Source of the DNA: Actinomycetota bacterium
GTDB lineage: Bacteria > Actinomycetota > Thermoleophilia > Solirubrobacterales > 70-9
Length of the DNA: 36,861 nt
NCBI GenBank assembly: GCA_018268575.1
Contig: JAFDWF010000033.1
Span: 1-36,861, forward strand
Reading direction: 5' to 3'
The notes beneath the pieces are model-generated. The model was not told the DNA's origin and searched no databases. It saw only the letters and a list, made by a program, of their open reading frames with translations. Positions within the stretch are counted from its first letter, which is position 1. The number at the start of each line of letters is the position of its first letter. A program made the position numbers and the translations under genes. Shown piece after piece: positions 8,930 to 16,146 of the stretch.

Positions 8930-9730
8930 TCAGGGCTCGATCAGGGCGCAGAGGTACTCGGCCGAAGCGGCGAACGCGCCCTCGCCGCCGCCGTCGTTGC
9001 GGGCGGCGATCTCGCAGAGCTGCTCCCGCAGCGGCTCCCAGGCGCCCCGCTCCCGCAACGCCAGCCGCGCGATCAGCAACGGCCCGTACGCGGCGGCCAT
9101 GTAGTCGACCCAGGCGGCCGCGGACTCGGCCGCCAGCTCGACCTGGGCGCGGCTGGTCGACACCTCGGCGGCGTCGCCGAAGAGCTCCTCGACGACGCTT
9201 TCCCGGCCCCACTCGAGCGGCGAGGGCGCGGCGGCGCCGCGGGCGCGGGAGACCGCGGCGAGGATCTGGCCGATGAAGCCCTCGGGCGTCCAGGCGATCA
9301 GCGCGATCCGCCCTCCCGGACGGCAGACGCGGAGCAGCTCCGCCGCCGCGGCGGCGCGGTCGGCGCAGAACTGGACCCCGACGCAGGAGAGCACGCGGTC
9401 GAAGCTCGCCGTGGCGAAGGGCAGGGCGCGGGCGTCGCCGTGGACCCAACTCAGCTCGAGCCCGGTCGCGGCGGCGCGCTCCGCGCCGGCCTCGAGCAGC
9501 GCCGGGGTGATGTCCAGCGCGGTCACCGCGGCGCCCCGCCGCGCCGCCGGCAGGGCCGCGTTGCCGGTGCCCGCCGCGACGTCGAGGACCGCCTCGCCGG
9601 CCCGCACCCCGGCGAGCTCCACCAGCCGGGCGCCGAGCCCGGGGATCATCCGCTCGCAGACGTCGGCGTAGTCGCCCGCCGCCCAGATCTCGGCCGGCGT
9701 GGGGGTGCTCGGGTCGGTCTGGCCTGGCAT
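8930..9730 (-). CDS. Class I SAM-dependent methyltransferase
   Basis: The 266-residue protein has the Rossmann-type SAM-binding fold: motif I 'VLDVAAGTGNAALPAA' at about 48-63, motif II 'VTALDITPALLEAG', 'VHGDARALPFATASFDRVLS' (motif III region) and 'ELLRVCRPGGRIALIAWTP' (post-III). The N-terminal 'EIWAAGDYADVCERMIPG' fits a UbiE/COQ5-like or small-molecule methyltransferase branch. The substrate cannot be read from the sequence. It runs convergent to the aldo/keto reductase (15-nt gap) and is downstream of, and on the same strand as, the collagen-like gene (14-nt gap), so it could be co-transcribed with that gene. Confidence 0.85.
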   Translation of the reverse strand: MPGQTDPSTPTPAEIWAAGDYADVCERMIPGLGARLVELAGVRAGEAVLDVAAGTGNAALPAARRGAAVTALDITPALLEAGAERAAATGLELSWVHGDARALPFATASFDRVLSCVGVQFCADRAAAAAELLRVCRPGGRIALIAWTPEGFIGQILAAVSRARGAAAPSPLEWGRESVVEELFGDAAEVSTSRAQVELAAESAAAWVDYMAAAYGPLLIARLALRERGAWEPLREQLCEIAARNDGGGEGAFAASAEYLCALIEP

Positions 9731-9744
9731 CGGAGGCAGCCGTC

Positions 9745-10455
9745 CTAGCGGATGGTCCCGCCGACCAGGATCGCGGTGAGCTGGGGATCCTCGCCGATTT
9801 CGACCGTGACTTCGGCGCTCTTGCGGCAGGCCACGAACTGGGTCGAGGCCGAGCCTTCGACCACGTGCAGGCCCTGCAGGGGGATCGCCTGCATGCCTTC
9901 CGGGGCCAGGTACACCGGGTAGTTGTCGACGCCGGTCGGGTCCCGGTCGGAGAACAGGTCGCAGCGCACGTAGGTCCCGGTCGTGGTCGATTTGTTCGCC
10001 GCCACCACGTTGGCGTCGAGGACGAAGGTGCCGGGCCCGAGCGGCAGTTCGAGCACGGTCGTGAAGGAGGGCGAGAGGGCGATGTTCTTCGGGCCCGCCG
10101 GCAGGGTCACGTTGAAGGCCTCGCTCGGGCCGATCGGCCCGGCGGGGCCCGCCGGTCCCGCCTGCCCCTGTGGGCCCGCCGGTCCGGGCGCTCCCCGGGG
10201 TCCCTGCGCTCCGGCCGGCAACTGCCCGGGCCGGAAGTCACGCGCCAGCAGGGAGCCGTCCTTCACCTGCGGGGAGCGCACCGCGCCCTTCCTGATCTGC
10301 GCGGCGCCGACGCTGTTCCTCGGCAGCATCGTCGCGCCCGCCGCGTAGGCGCCGCCGCCGAGCAGCACGAACAGGCAGAGCGTCGAGACGACGTTGGCGT
10401 AGGTGAGGCGCAGGCGCGGGCGGCGCCGGTGACTCCCTCTCGTCGATCTGGCCAT
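9745..10455 (-). CDS. Membrane-anchored collagen-like (Gly-X-Y repeat) protein
   Basis: The 236-residue exported protein has a basic N-terminus, one membrane or signal-anchor helix at about 19-37 ('NVVSTLCLFVLLGGGAYA') and a linker with 'NSVGAAQIRKGAVRSPQV' and 'DGSLLARDFRPGQL'. A short collagen-type Gly-X-Y block (about 85-115, rich in GPAGPQG units) and a C-terminal beta-rich domain of about 120 residues follow. This architecture is frequent in Thermoleophilia genomes and is presumably displayed outside the membrane. No enzyme motif is visible. ATG 10455 was chosen because the hydrophobic segment then lies close to the N-terminus. Five of seven Glu codons are GAA, unlike most cytoplasmic neighbours. 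Its function is unknown; adhesion or surface structure is a guess. Confidence 0.75.
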   Translation of the reverse strand: MARSTRGSHRRRPRLRLTYANVVSTLCLFVLLGGGAYAAGATMLPRNSVGAAQIRKGAVRSPQVKDGSLLARDFRPGQLPAGAQGPRGAPGPAGPQGQAGPAGPAGPIGPSEAFNVTLPAGPKNIALSPSFTTVLELPLGPGTFVLDANVVAANKSTTTGTYVRCDLFSDRDPTGVDNYPVYLAPEGMQAIPLQGLHVVEGSASTQFVACRKSAEVTVEIGEDPQLTAILVGGTIR

Positions 10456-10525
10456 GGGCGCAACCTCGCAGCCGCCCCGCACGCCGCTCAAGTAGCAAAA
10501 CGCAACTACCCGGGATTTGCCGCGG

Positions 10526-10531
10526 TAGGGT
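10526..10531 (+). promoter_or_regulatory. -10 element of a probable leaderless HxlR transcript
   Basis: TAGGGT (TAnnnT) lies 6 nt before the ATG at 10538 and no SD is present. The spacing puts the transcription start on or next to the start codon. A weak dyad, GTAG (10492-10495) and CTAC (10506-10509), just upstream could be an operator. Confidence 0.4.
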
Positions 10532-10537
10532 GCGCCG

Positions 10538-11215
10538 ATGGAGGGATACGGGCAGTTCTGTCCGGTGTCGCTCGCGGCCGAGACCTTCGCCCGCCGCTGG
10601 ACGCCGCTGATCGTCCGCGAGCTGCTCGCCGGCAGCACCCGCTTCAACGACCTGCGCCGCGGCATCCCGGCGATCTCCGCCAGCGTCCTCTCGCGCCGCC
10701 TCGAGGAGCTGACCGTCGCCGGGATCGTCGATCGCCACGAGGACGAGCAGGGAACGCGCTACGTCCTCACCCCGGCGGGGGAGGAGCTGCGCGGCGTGGT
10801 CGAGCAGCTCGGGATCTGGGGCCGGCGCTGGCTGCCGAGCGATTACCGCGAGCAGGATCTCGACCCGCGCCTGCTGGTCTGGGACATCCACCGCAACGTC
10901 CACCTCGACCGGCTGCCAGGGCGCACGGTGGTGGAGCTCTACTTCACCGACGCACCGGCCAAGCAGCGCGGCTACTGGCTCGTCCTCGCCCCCGACGGGG
11001 CCGACGTGTGCCTCGCCCCGCCCGGCGGCGAGATCGACCTGCGCCTCCGCTGCACCGTGCGGGCGCTGACCGAGATCTGGATGGGCCAGACGAGCTGGGC
11101 GGCGGCCTCGCGCACGAAGGCGATCGAGCTCACCGGCCCAAGCAGGCTGCGCCGGGCCTTCCCCGGCTGGCTGAAGCTGAACCCGTTCGCGGCCGTCGCT
11201 ACCGGGTCCGCCTGA
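10538..11215 (+). CDS. HxlR-family transcriptional regulator with C-terminal SCP2-like domain
   Basis: The 225-residue protein has an N-terminal HxlR-type winged helix (about 1-95). Cys8 lies in 'GQFCPVSLAAE', the position often used for thiol or aldehyde sensing in the family, followed by 'RWTPLIVRELLAGSTRFNDLRRGIP' and 'LSRRLEELTVAGIV'. A C-terminal extension (about 115-225, 'RTVVELYFTDAPAKQRGYWLVL' onward) resembles the SCP2 sterol-carrier-like domain found in long HxlR members of actinobacteria. It is divergent from the collagen-like gene. It has probable leaderless translation (see the -10 at 10526). Target genes are unknown. Confidence 0.85.
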   Translation: MEGYGQFCPVSLAAETFARRWTPLIVRELLAGSTRFNDLRRGIPAISASVLSRRLEELTVAGIVDRHEDEQGTRYVLTPAGEELRGVVEQLGIWGRRWLPSDYREQDLDPRLLVWDIHRNVHLDRLPGRTVVELYFTDAPAKQRGYWLVLAPDGADVCLAPPGGEIDLRLRCTVRALTEIWMGQTSWAAASRTKAIELTGPSRLRRAFPGWLKLNPFAAVATGSA

Positions 11216-11229
11216 AGCGCAGGTGTGGG

Positions 11230-11460
11230 GTGGTGCGGCCCGATTTTCCCGGGCCGGGTGCTCAGAGCGCCGGCGAGGCCGTGGCGGTTCGAGGCGAGCC
11301 ACCGCCGGCCCACCCTTGGTCGCGGTGACGTCGCCGGTCGTGTTGCTCTTCGGTACCGCCGAGATGCCGGTGACCTCGAGCGAGAAGCTGGACGAGGAGG
11401 AGGGCGATGACGCCGCCCGACCCCGTGAGGGTGGTCGACGAGGTATGCGGCGTGCATCGG
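11230..11460 (-). pseudogene. Possible decayed gene remnant in the 11216-11540 gap
   Basis: This 325-bp gap has no intact gene, but on the minus strand two adjoining frames show coding-like GC-rich third positions. One reads 'TSSTTLTGSGGVIA' (about 11440-11400) and, after a CTC repeat near 11390-11402, another reads 'SLEVTGISAVPKSNTTGDV' and onward to about 11260. Together they look like the C-terminal part of one protein interrupted by a frameshift, cut off at about 11460 where the less GC-rich block begins. I do not recognise the family. It could be noise; the pattern is only suggestive. Confidence 0.25.
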
Positions 11461-11516
11461 CCGCGCCATCGCTCCGGTGCCTTCGGGTCAGCAGCCCAAA
11501 GGGCTCGGCTCTTATT

Positions 11517-11532
11517 ACTACTACGTAGTAGT
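11517..11532. promoter_or_regulatory. LacI-type operator, copy 1 (EamA promoter)
   Basis: ACTACTACGTAGTAGT is a perfect 16-bp palindrome centred at 11524/11525. It ends 8 nt before the ATG of the exporter gene. There is no SD, and TAGTCT (11529-11534, TAnnnT) would be a -10 for a leaderless transcript starting at the ATG, so the operator would cover the promoter directly. Confidence 0.75.
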
Positions 11533-11540
11533 CTGTCGCG

Positions 11541-12491
11541 ATGGTTCCCACCTCGTCGGAAAGCGCGAGCGTCGACGCCGCTAACGTCGCCGCAGGGCCG
11601 CGGCGGCGAGGAGTAACGGGCTCCCTCGATACACCGCTCACGTCGGTGCTCCTGCTTGGTGTGATGTGGGGCACCGCTTACCTGTGGATCAAGATCGCCC
11701 TGCACAGCTTCGACACCTGGGAGATCACGTTCCTGCGACTCGTCATCGCCGCCCTCGTCCTTACCTGGGCGGCATCACGGGAGCAAGGAGTCGGGGCTCC
11801 GGCAGACCGCAAGGTGTGGGGTGGCCTGATCGCGTTCGCAGTGGTGGGAACGGTTCTCCCGTTCATGCTCATCACCTGGAGCATCACCAGTGTGCCGACG
11901 TCGACGGCGGCGATCAGTAACGCTACGACTCCTCTCTTCACCCTCGTGATCGCGATATCGCTCGGTCGCGAGTCAAGGCCCTCTGGCCTGCGGGCGGTCG
12001 GGACCACGATGGGGTTCCTCGGTGTCGGGCTGATGTTCGGGCTCGGATTTGGCGGCGGCGATCCGGTGGCTCGCGTGGCACTTTTCCTCGCCGCCTTCGG
12101 CTATGCGTGCGGCTTCGTGATCGCCGGCGGGCCGGCTTTCAGGCCCCGGCCGCCCAGTTGGCTTGCCCGGCGCCAGATGATGATCGCCGCGACATTGATG
12201 TTGCCCGCGGCCCTGACAAGTGCAATCGCCGAACCGCCCCACCTTGAGCTCGACCCCCTCCTCGCGATCCTCGCCATCGGCGTCTTCTCCACAGGGCTCC
12301 CTGCTCTCGTGCAGATCCGTGCGGTCCGGAACTTCGGCAGCTCGAGTGCCTCGCTTGCGACCTACGTAGTTCCCGTCGTCGGCGCCGCCGCAGGGGTTTT
12401 CTTCCTCGGTGAGCACGTCGGCTTCCTGGCGATCCTCGGTGGGTCTGTGACCTTGGCCGGGGTGGTTCTCGCCGAGCGCGGCCGGCGCTGA
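11541..12491 (+). CDS. EamA/DMT-family transporter
   Basis: The 316-residue integral membrane protein appears to have ten hydrophobic segments in two EamA repeats: 'VMWGTAYLWIKIAL' opens repeat one and 'VARVALFLAAFGYACGFVI' opens repeat two, with 'SSASLATYVVPVVGAAAGVF' and 'FLGEHVG' near the end as in EamA proteins. Drug/metabolite transporters usually export amino acids, nucleobases or other metabolites by proton exchange. Here a perfect LacI-type operator overlaps its promoter, placing it in the regulon of the BMP importer. It could relieve accumulation of a catabolic by-product (inference). ATG 11541 gives about 30 residues before the first membrane segment. Codon use is less GC-biased than in the genes to the left. 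Confidence 0.85.
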   Translation: MVPTSSESASVDAANVAAGPRRRGVTGSLDTPLTSVLLLGVMWGTAYLWIKIALHSFDTWEITFLRLVIAALVLTWAASREQGVGAPADRKVWGGLIAFAVVGTVLPFMLITWSITSVPTSTAAISNATTPLFTLVIAISLGRESRPSGLRAVGTTMGFLGVGLMFGLGFGGGDPVARVALFLAAFGYACGFVIAGGPAFRPRPPSWLARRQMMIAATLMLPAALTSAIAEPPHLELDPLLAILAIGVFSTGLPALVQIRAVRNFGSSSASLATYVVPVVGAAAGVFFLGEHVGFLAILGGSVTLAGVVLAERGRR

Positions 12492-12601
12492 CAAAGAGCG
12501 ATCAAACGGTCCAGGCAACCCGACGGACCCGTCCGGCTCGTATCACGAAACCCGTGGGCAGGGCGACCCGAGGCGACGACGGGCAGATTCCCGGGCGACT
12601 T

Positions 12602-13288
12602 TCAGAAGTGGTGGAGCAGGTCGGGGAACGTGCTCAGCCGCAGCAGCATTCCGTCCTCCGGCTCAGGGAACCGCCCCTGCTCGGGGCCCCATGGATTCTC
12701 CTCGGGGATGTGTACCGCGCGAAGGCCTGCCTCGAGGGCCGGAGCGATGTCGTATCGGGTCGAGTTGCCGATCATCCAGGTGAGCTCCGGGTCGAGGCCG
12801 TAGCGGTAGACAACGTCGGTGTAGACGCGTGCGTCCTTGTCCGGGACGACGATCGTCGCGCGAAAGTGAGAGATGAGGCCGGAGGCGTCGATTTTCGCCT
12901 GCTGCTCCTCGTCGTCCCCACGGGTCAGCAACAGGAGGTCGTGGCGGTCGCGGAGTTGCCGGAGGGTCTGGAAGACCCCGTCGATCAGTTCGGGTTCGGC
13001 CCAGGAGAGATGCGCCGACAGTGCCTCCACCCGGGCGATCCCGTCGGGCGTCACCTCCTCGGCCAGCAACCTGTAGGTGATCTCGGCCCCGCGCAGATAG
13101 TTCCGGGTCGTCGTGCCGTGGGTGTCGTAGGTCAGCTTCGCGACCTGGTCGAGCACCTCCTGCACCCTCTCGACGGAGAGCCCGGGCCGCGAGAGCAATT
13201 CGCAGAATTCTGCCGATGCCGCGCCGAACTTGTGGCCGCTGCGCCAAAGGGTGTCGTCGGCGTCGAAGATGAGGTGTTGTCGCGACAT
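12602..13288 (-). CDS. HAD-superfamily hydrolase (probable phosphatase)
   Basis: The 228-residue haloacid-dehalogenase fold protein has motif I 'FDADDTLW' (nucleophile Asp9, acid Asp11), motif II 'LLLLTRGD', a lysine in 'VVPDKDARVYTDVV', and motif IV 'MIGNSTRYDIAPALEAG' in which Asn replaces the more usual first Asp. An alpha-helical cap lies between motifs I and II. Such enzymes typically dephosphorylate sugar phosphates or nucleotides. ATG 13288 overlaps the stop of the aldehyde dehydrogenase (ATGA), so it is the last gene of the trpF-like / dehydrogenase / HAD operon under operator copy 2. A role in removing phosphate from a pathway intermediate is inferred. Confidence 0.85.
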   Translation of the reverse strand: MSRQHLIFDADDTLWRSGHKFGAASAEFCELLSRPGLSVERVQEVLDQVAKLTYDTHGTTTRNYLRGAEITYRLLAEEVTPDGIARVEALSAHLSWAEPELIDGVFQTLRQLRDRHDLLLLTRGDDEEQQAKIDASGLISHFRATIVVPDKDARVYTDVVYRYGLDPELTWMIGNSTRYDIAPALEAGLRAVHIPEENPWGPEQGRFPEPEDGMLLRLSTFPDLLHHF

Positions 13289-14685
13289 CAGTGCCACATC
13301 ACCTTGAGGTCGAGAAAGGACTCGAGCCCCCAGGTTCCGTGCTCGACGCCGACGCCGCTCCACTTGATTCCGGCCATCGGCACCTCGGGATGCAGCTCGG
13401 AGTGGGTGTTCCACCAGACCGACCCCGCTGCGAGGCCCTCCATCGTCTCGAGGGCCAATTCCGCGTCATCGGTCCAGACCGAGGCGCCGAGCCCGAAGCG
13501 GCTGCCGTTCGCCTGCTCGACAGCGACGGCGAGGTCATCGAAGGCCATCACGGGCAGCGCCGGGCCGAATTGCTCCTCGGCCACGATGCTCATCTCGGGG
13601 CGGGCGTCGATCACGACCGCGGGCCGGTAGTAGCTGCCATCGCCCGGCAGCCGCTCGCCACCGGCTACGACCCTCGCGCCCGCATCGCGTGCGGCGGTCA
13701 CCAGCTCCTCGACGTGGTCGCGCTGAGCGATGGTCGACACCGGCCCAACCTCGGTCGAGGGCTCCGTCGGGTCGCCGACGCGGAAGGCGCGAACCCGCGC
13801 TACGAGGGCCTCGACGAACGCGTCGTGCAGCGACTCATCGACGAAGATCCGCTTCGGGGCGTTGCAGATCTGGCCGCAGTTCCTGAATGACATCTCGGCC
13901 AGGGCGGCGGCCGCCGCCTCGACGTCGGCGCCACGAAGGACGAACGCGGGGTCGTTCCCACCGAGCTCCAGGGTGACCCGCTTGAGGTCGGCCGCGGCAG
14001 CCCCGGCAACCTTCATCCCGACCGGGATGGAGCCGGTGAGCGTGACCTTCCGTACGTCGGGGTGCGAACTCATCTTGGCGCCGAGGCCCGCGCCGCCGGA
14101 CACAACGGCAAGTACGCCCGCAGGCAGCACCGGGTTGAGCAGCTCGCCCACATGGAGCATCGAAAGGGGGGTCGACGCGGAGGGCTTGAGCACGACCGGA
14201 TTGCCCGCGAGAAGGGCGGGGGCCAGCTTCATGCAGGCGGAGCCGACCGGGAAGTTCCAGGGGACGATCGCCGCCACCGGGCCGAGCGACTGGCGCTGGA
14301 CCTTGACCGTCGTCCCGCCGGCGTGACGGACCGTTTCCTCCGGCCAAGGGAGCTCGGCGTAGTAGTCGAACCACTGGCTGCCAAAAAGCACCTCCCCCCG
14401 GGCCTGGGCCAGCGGCTTGCCCTGCTCGGCGGTGATCAGAGCCGCGATCTCATCGACGTCTCGGGTCAGCACCCTGCTGCATGCCCGCAGCGCCTCGCGC
14501 CGCTCGTCCGTCGCAGCGCGCCATCGGGGCCAGGCCTCGGTCGCGGCATGGAGCGCCTGGTCGAGCTGCGCCGCACTGCACTCGGGGGCAGCCTCGAACG
14601 CCTCGCCCGTGGCCGGGTTCACGACCTCAAATGACGCATCGCCGGCGACGAGCTCGCCGGCGATGGCCATTACGAAGTCAGCCAT
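13288..14685 (-). CDS. NAD(P)-dependent aldehyde dehydrogenase
   Basis: The 465-residue ALDH-superfamily enzyme oxidises an aldehyde to its acid. All key features are present: 'VPWNFPVG' with Asn144, 'LKPSASTPLS' (cofactor binding), 'TLTGSIPVG', the general base Glu240 in 'LELGGNDPAFV', and the nucleophile Cys274 in 'NCGQICNAPKRI'; 'EEQFGPALPVMAFDD' follows. The overall sequence resembles the succinate-semialdehyde / glycolaldehyde-like branch, but substrate choice cannot be read reliably. It overlaps the trpF-like gene upstream by 8 nt and the HAD gene downstream by 1 nt, so the three are co-translated. It belongs to the LacI-type regulon through operator copy 2 at 15373. Confidence 0.9.
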   Translation of the reverse strand: MADFVMAIAGELVAGDASFEVVNPATGEAFEAAPECSAAQLDQALHAATEAWPRWRAATDERREALRACSRVLTRDVDEIAALITAEQGKPLAQARGEVLFGSQWFDYYAELPWPEETVRHAGGTTVKVQRQSLGPVAAIVPWNFPVGSACMKLAPALLAGNPVVLKPSASTPLSMLHVGELLNPVLPAGVLAVVSGGAGLGAKMSSHPDVRKVTLTGSIPVGMKVAGAAAADLKRVTLELGGNDPAFVLRGADVEAAAAALAEMSFRNCGQICNAPKRIFVDESLHDAFVEALVARVRAFRVGDPTEPSTEVGPVSTIAQRDHVEELVTAARDAGARVVAGGERLPGDGSYYRPAVVIDARPEMSIVAEEQFGPALPVMAFDDLAVAVEQANGSRFGLGASVWTDDAELALETMEGLAAGSVWWNTHSELHPEVPMAGIKWSGVGVEHGTWGLESFLDLKVMWH

Positions 14686-15358
14686 CGGACAAGGCGCCTT
14701 GCGCCGCCTCGATGAAATCGCGCACCCGGTTCAGGTCCTTGCGCTTCAGGTTGTCCGGGTGGCTCGTCTGCGTGAACGAGTCGACTCCCCAAGGCCGGAC
14801 CGCGCGGATCGCTTCGGCGACGTTGGCCGGCGAGAGCCCGCCGGCCAGCACGACCGGGATGTCGACCTCCTCGACGATCCGCCTGCTGACCTCCCAGTCA
14901 TGGGTCTTGCCGGTCGCACCCACCTGGCCGCTGCTTTCGACGGTGTCGAGCAGGATCGTCGCCGCCACTCCCTCATAGCTCTTGGCATGCTCGACCGCCT
15001 CCGGGCCGCCGACCGGGATCGCCATCATGATCTCGAGACCCGGTACGCGCTTGAGCAGAGCTTCGGCCTCGGCGACGGGCATCTCAGGGATCCCCGGAAG
15101 GGCCGAGAGGTGAACCGCCTTCGCCCCCACGGCGCGAACGGTCTCCTCGAGCTCGTCGACCTGGTTCGAGAAGATGAGGGCATTGACGATCACGGTCTCC
15201 GGCAATGCGGCCATGATCTCCCTCGCCTCCGCGACGCTGATCCCGTCCGGCGTCAGCGATTCGTCCTCGCAGACGACGAGCCCCATGCGGTCGGCGCCGA
15301 GCCGGGCCACCGCCACCGCATCCTCGACGGTCGTGATCCCGTAGATCTGAGTCTTCAT
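14678..15358 (-). CDS. TrpF-like TIM barrel lacking the catalytic cysteine
   Basis: The 226-residue protein aligns along its whole length with phosphoribosylanthranilate isomerase (TrpF). It keeps the second catalytic residue, Asp138 in 'ILLDT', and phosphate-binding elements 'GATGKTHDW' (147-155), 'LAGGLSPANV' (171-180) and 'GVD' (191-193). The N-terminal signature that in TrpF is KICGIT reads QIYGIT, so the general-base Cys is Tyr6, and the substrate-binding Arg of the 'SPR' loop is not evident. No other trp gene is near. I infer a recruited isomerase, epimerase or lyase for a phosphorylated pathway intermediate, not tryptophan synthesis. ATG 15358 has AAGGAGAG just upstream. It is first in an operon with the aldehyde dehydrogenase and HAD genes. 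Confidence 0.8.
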   Translation of the reverse strand: MKTQIYGITTVEDAVAVARLGADRMGLVVCEDESLTPDGISVAEAREIMAALPETVIVNALIFSNQVDELEETVRAVGAKAVHLSALPGIPEMPVAEAEALLKRVPGLEIMMAIPVGGPEAVEHAKSYEGVAATILLDTVESSGQVGATGKTHDWEVSRRIVEEVDIPVVLAGGLSPANVAEAIRAVRPWGVDSFTQTSHPDNLKRKDLNRVRDFIEAAQGALSDG

Positions 15359-15372
15359 CTCTCTCCTTGATG

Positions 15373-15383
15373 TTACGTAGTAG
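15373..15383. promoter_or_regulatory. LacI-type operator, copy 2 (trpF-like operon)
   Basis: TTACGTAGTAG is centred at 15376/15377. The right half GTAGTA is perfect and the left half is TTAC. It lies 15 nt upstream of the trpF-like start, on the other side of that gene's SD. Confidence 0.7.
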
Positions 15384-15463
15384 GTGAAAGGAGAGCAGTG
15401 TACACAGTCGACTTAGACCGGAGGCGCATTTTGGCTCAGGCGAGACGTCTCACAGTGCGGACA

Positions 15464-15473
15464 TTACGTAGTA
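15464..15473. promoter_or_regulatory. LacI-type operator, copy 3 (HD hydrolase promoter)
   Basis: TTACGTAGTA is centred at 15467/15468, 32 nt before the GTG of the HD gene and 91 bp from operator copy 2. The two copies sit between divergent genes. Confidence 0.7.
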
Positions 15474-15505
15474 CCTGGGCTGTCCGCTCTGCTAATCTAC
15501 GCACC

Positions 15506-16121
15506 GTGACTGCTGCTCTCTCCGAACGTCCCGAGGGGCCCGACAGGCCGGCGAAGCGAGATGCCGACGGCTCCATCCAGACCGCCTCAGGACGCTGGAT
15601 CGACCCGCTCTCCCCTGATCCGGAGGAAATCGTCATCGCCGATATCGCCCAGGCTCTCTCCAACCAATGTCGGTTCGGCGGCCACTCGCGGGAGTTCTAT
15701 TCCGTGGCGCAGCATTGCTGTCTGGTCGCCGACATCTGCGGAGAGCGCGGGGCCTCGGCCGGTGCCAGGCTCACCGCCCTCCTCCATGATGCGGGCGAGG
15801 CCTACCTCGTCGACCTTCCGCATCCACTGAAGCACCGCAGTCCCCTTGGGTCCTCCCTATCGCGAAGCAGAGGCGCTGCTCGAGGAGGCGATCCGCATCC
15901 GCTTCGATCTGGAGCCTCCGTTCGGCGAACTGAAGCTGATCGACCGCCGCCTGCTGGCGACCGAGCGGCGGAGGTTCGCCTCCTCGGTCGACAATTGGCC
16001 CGAGTTGGAAGGCTTCGAGCCCCTCGAGGTCGAGATCGAGCCTTGGCAGCCCGTCCGTGCCCGCCGCGAGTTCCTCGGCCGCTTCGAGGAGCTCGGCCTC
16101 CGAGGTCGCGGGGCGGTTTGA
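15506..16121 (+). pseudogene. HD-domain metal-dependent phosphohydrolase, frameshifted
   Basis: An HD-domain protein related to YfbR-like 5'-deoxynucleotidases is split across two frames. The first part, from GTG 15506, has 'DIAQALSNQCRFGGHSREF', then 'YSVAQHCCLVADI' and the metal-binding 'LLHDAGEAYLVDLPHPLK'. The second part, from about 15846, reads 'YREAEALLEEAIRIRFDLE' and 'LIDRRLLATERRRFA', the normal continuation of the family. The frames would join if one C were removed from CCCC at 15842-15845. Joined length would be about 204 residues, normal for the family. Either the gene is inactivated or the run of C is a sequencing error. It is under operator copy 3. A nucleotide-phosphatase-like role would fit the nucleoside-type importer (inference). 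Confidence 0.75.
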
Positions 16122-16146
16122 GCTAGCCGAAGCGATTAGCAGCGAG

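Noticed and set aside
12361..12371. CCTACGTAGTT inside the EamA coding region, resembling the LacI-type operator
   Set aside because: It has the 8-bp core but lacks the final A of GTAGTA, lies within codons for Thr-Tyr-Val-Val and is far from any start.
14350..14366. GTAGTAGT half-site in the aldehyde dehydrogenase gene (and GTAGTAG near 13627)
   Set aside because: The TAC half is missing and the bases are explained by coding sequence.
15835..15850. Programmed frameshift in the HD gene
   Set aside because: CCCC followed by TTG is not a recognised slippery site with a stimulatory element, and the family is not known for frameshifting; mutation or sequencing error is simpler.
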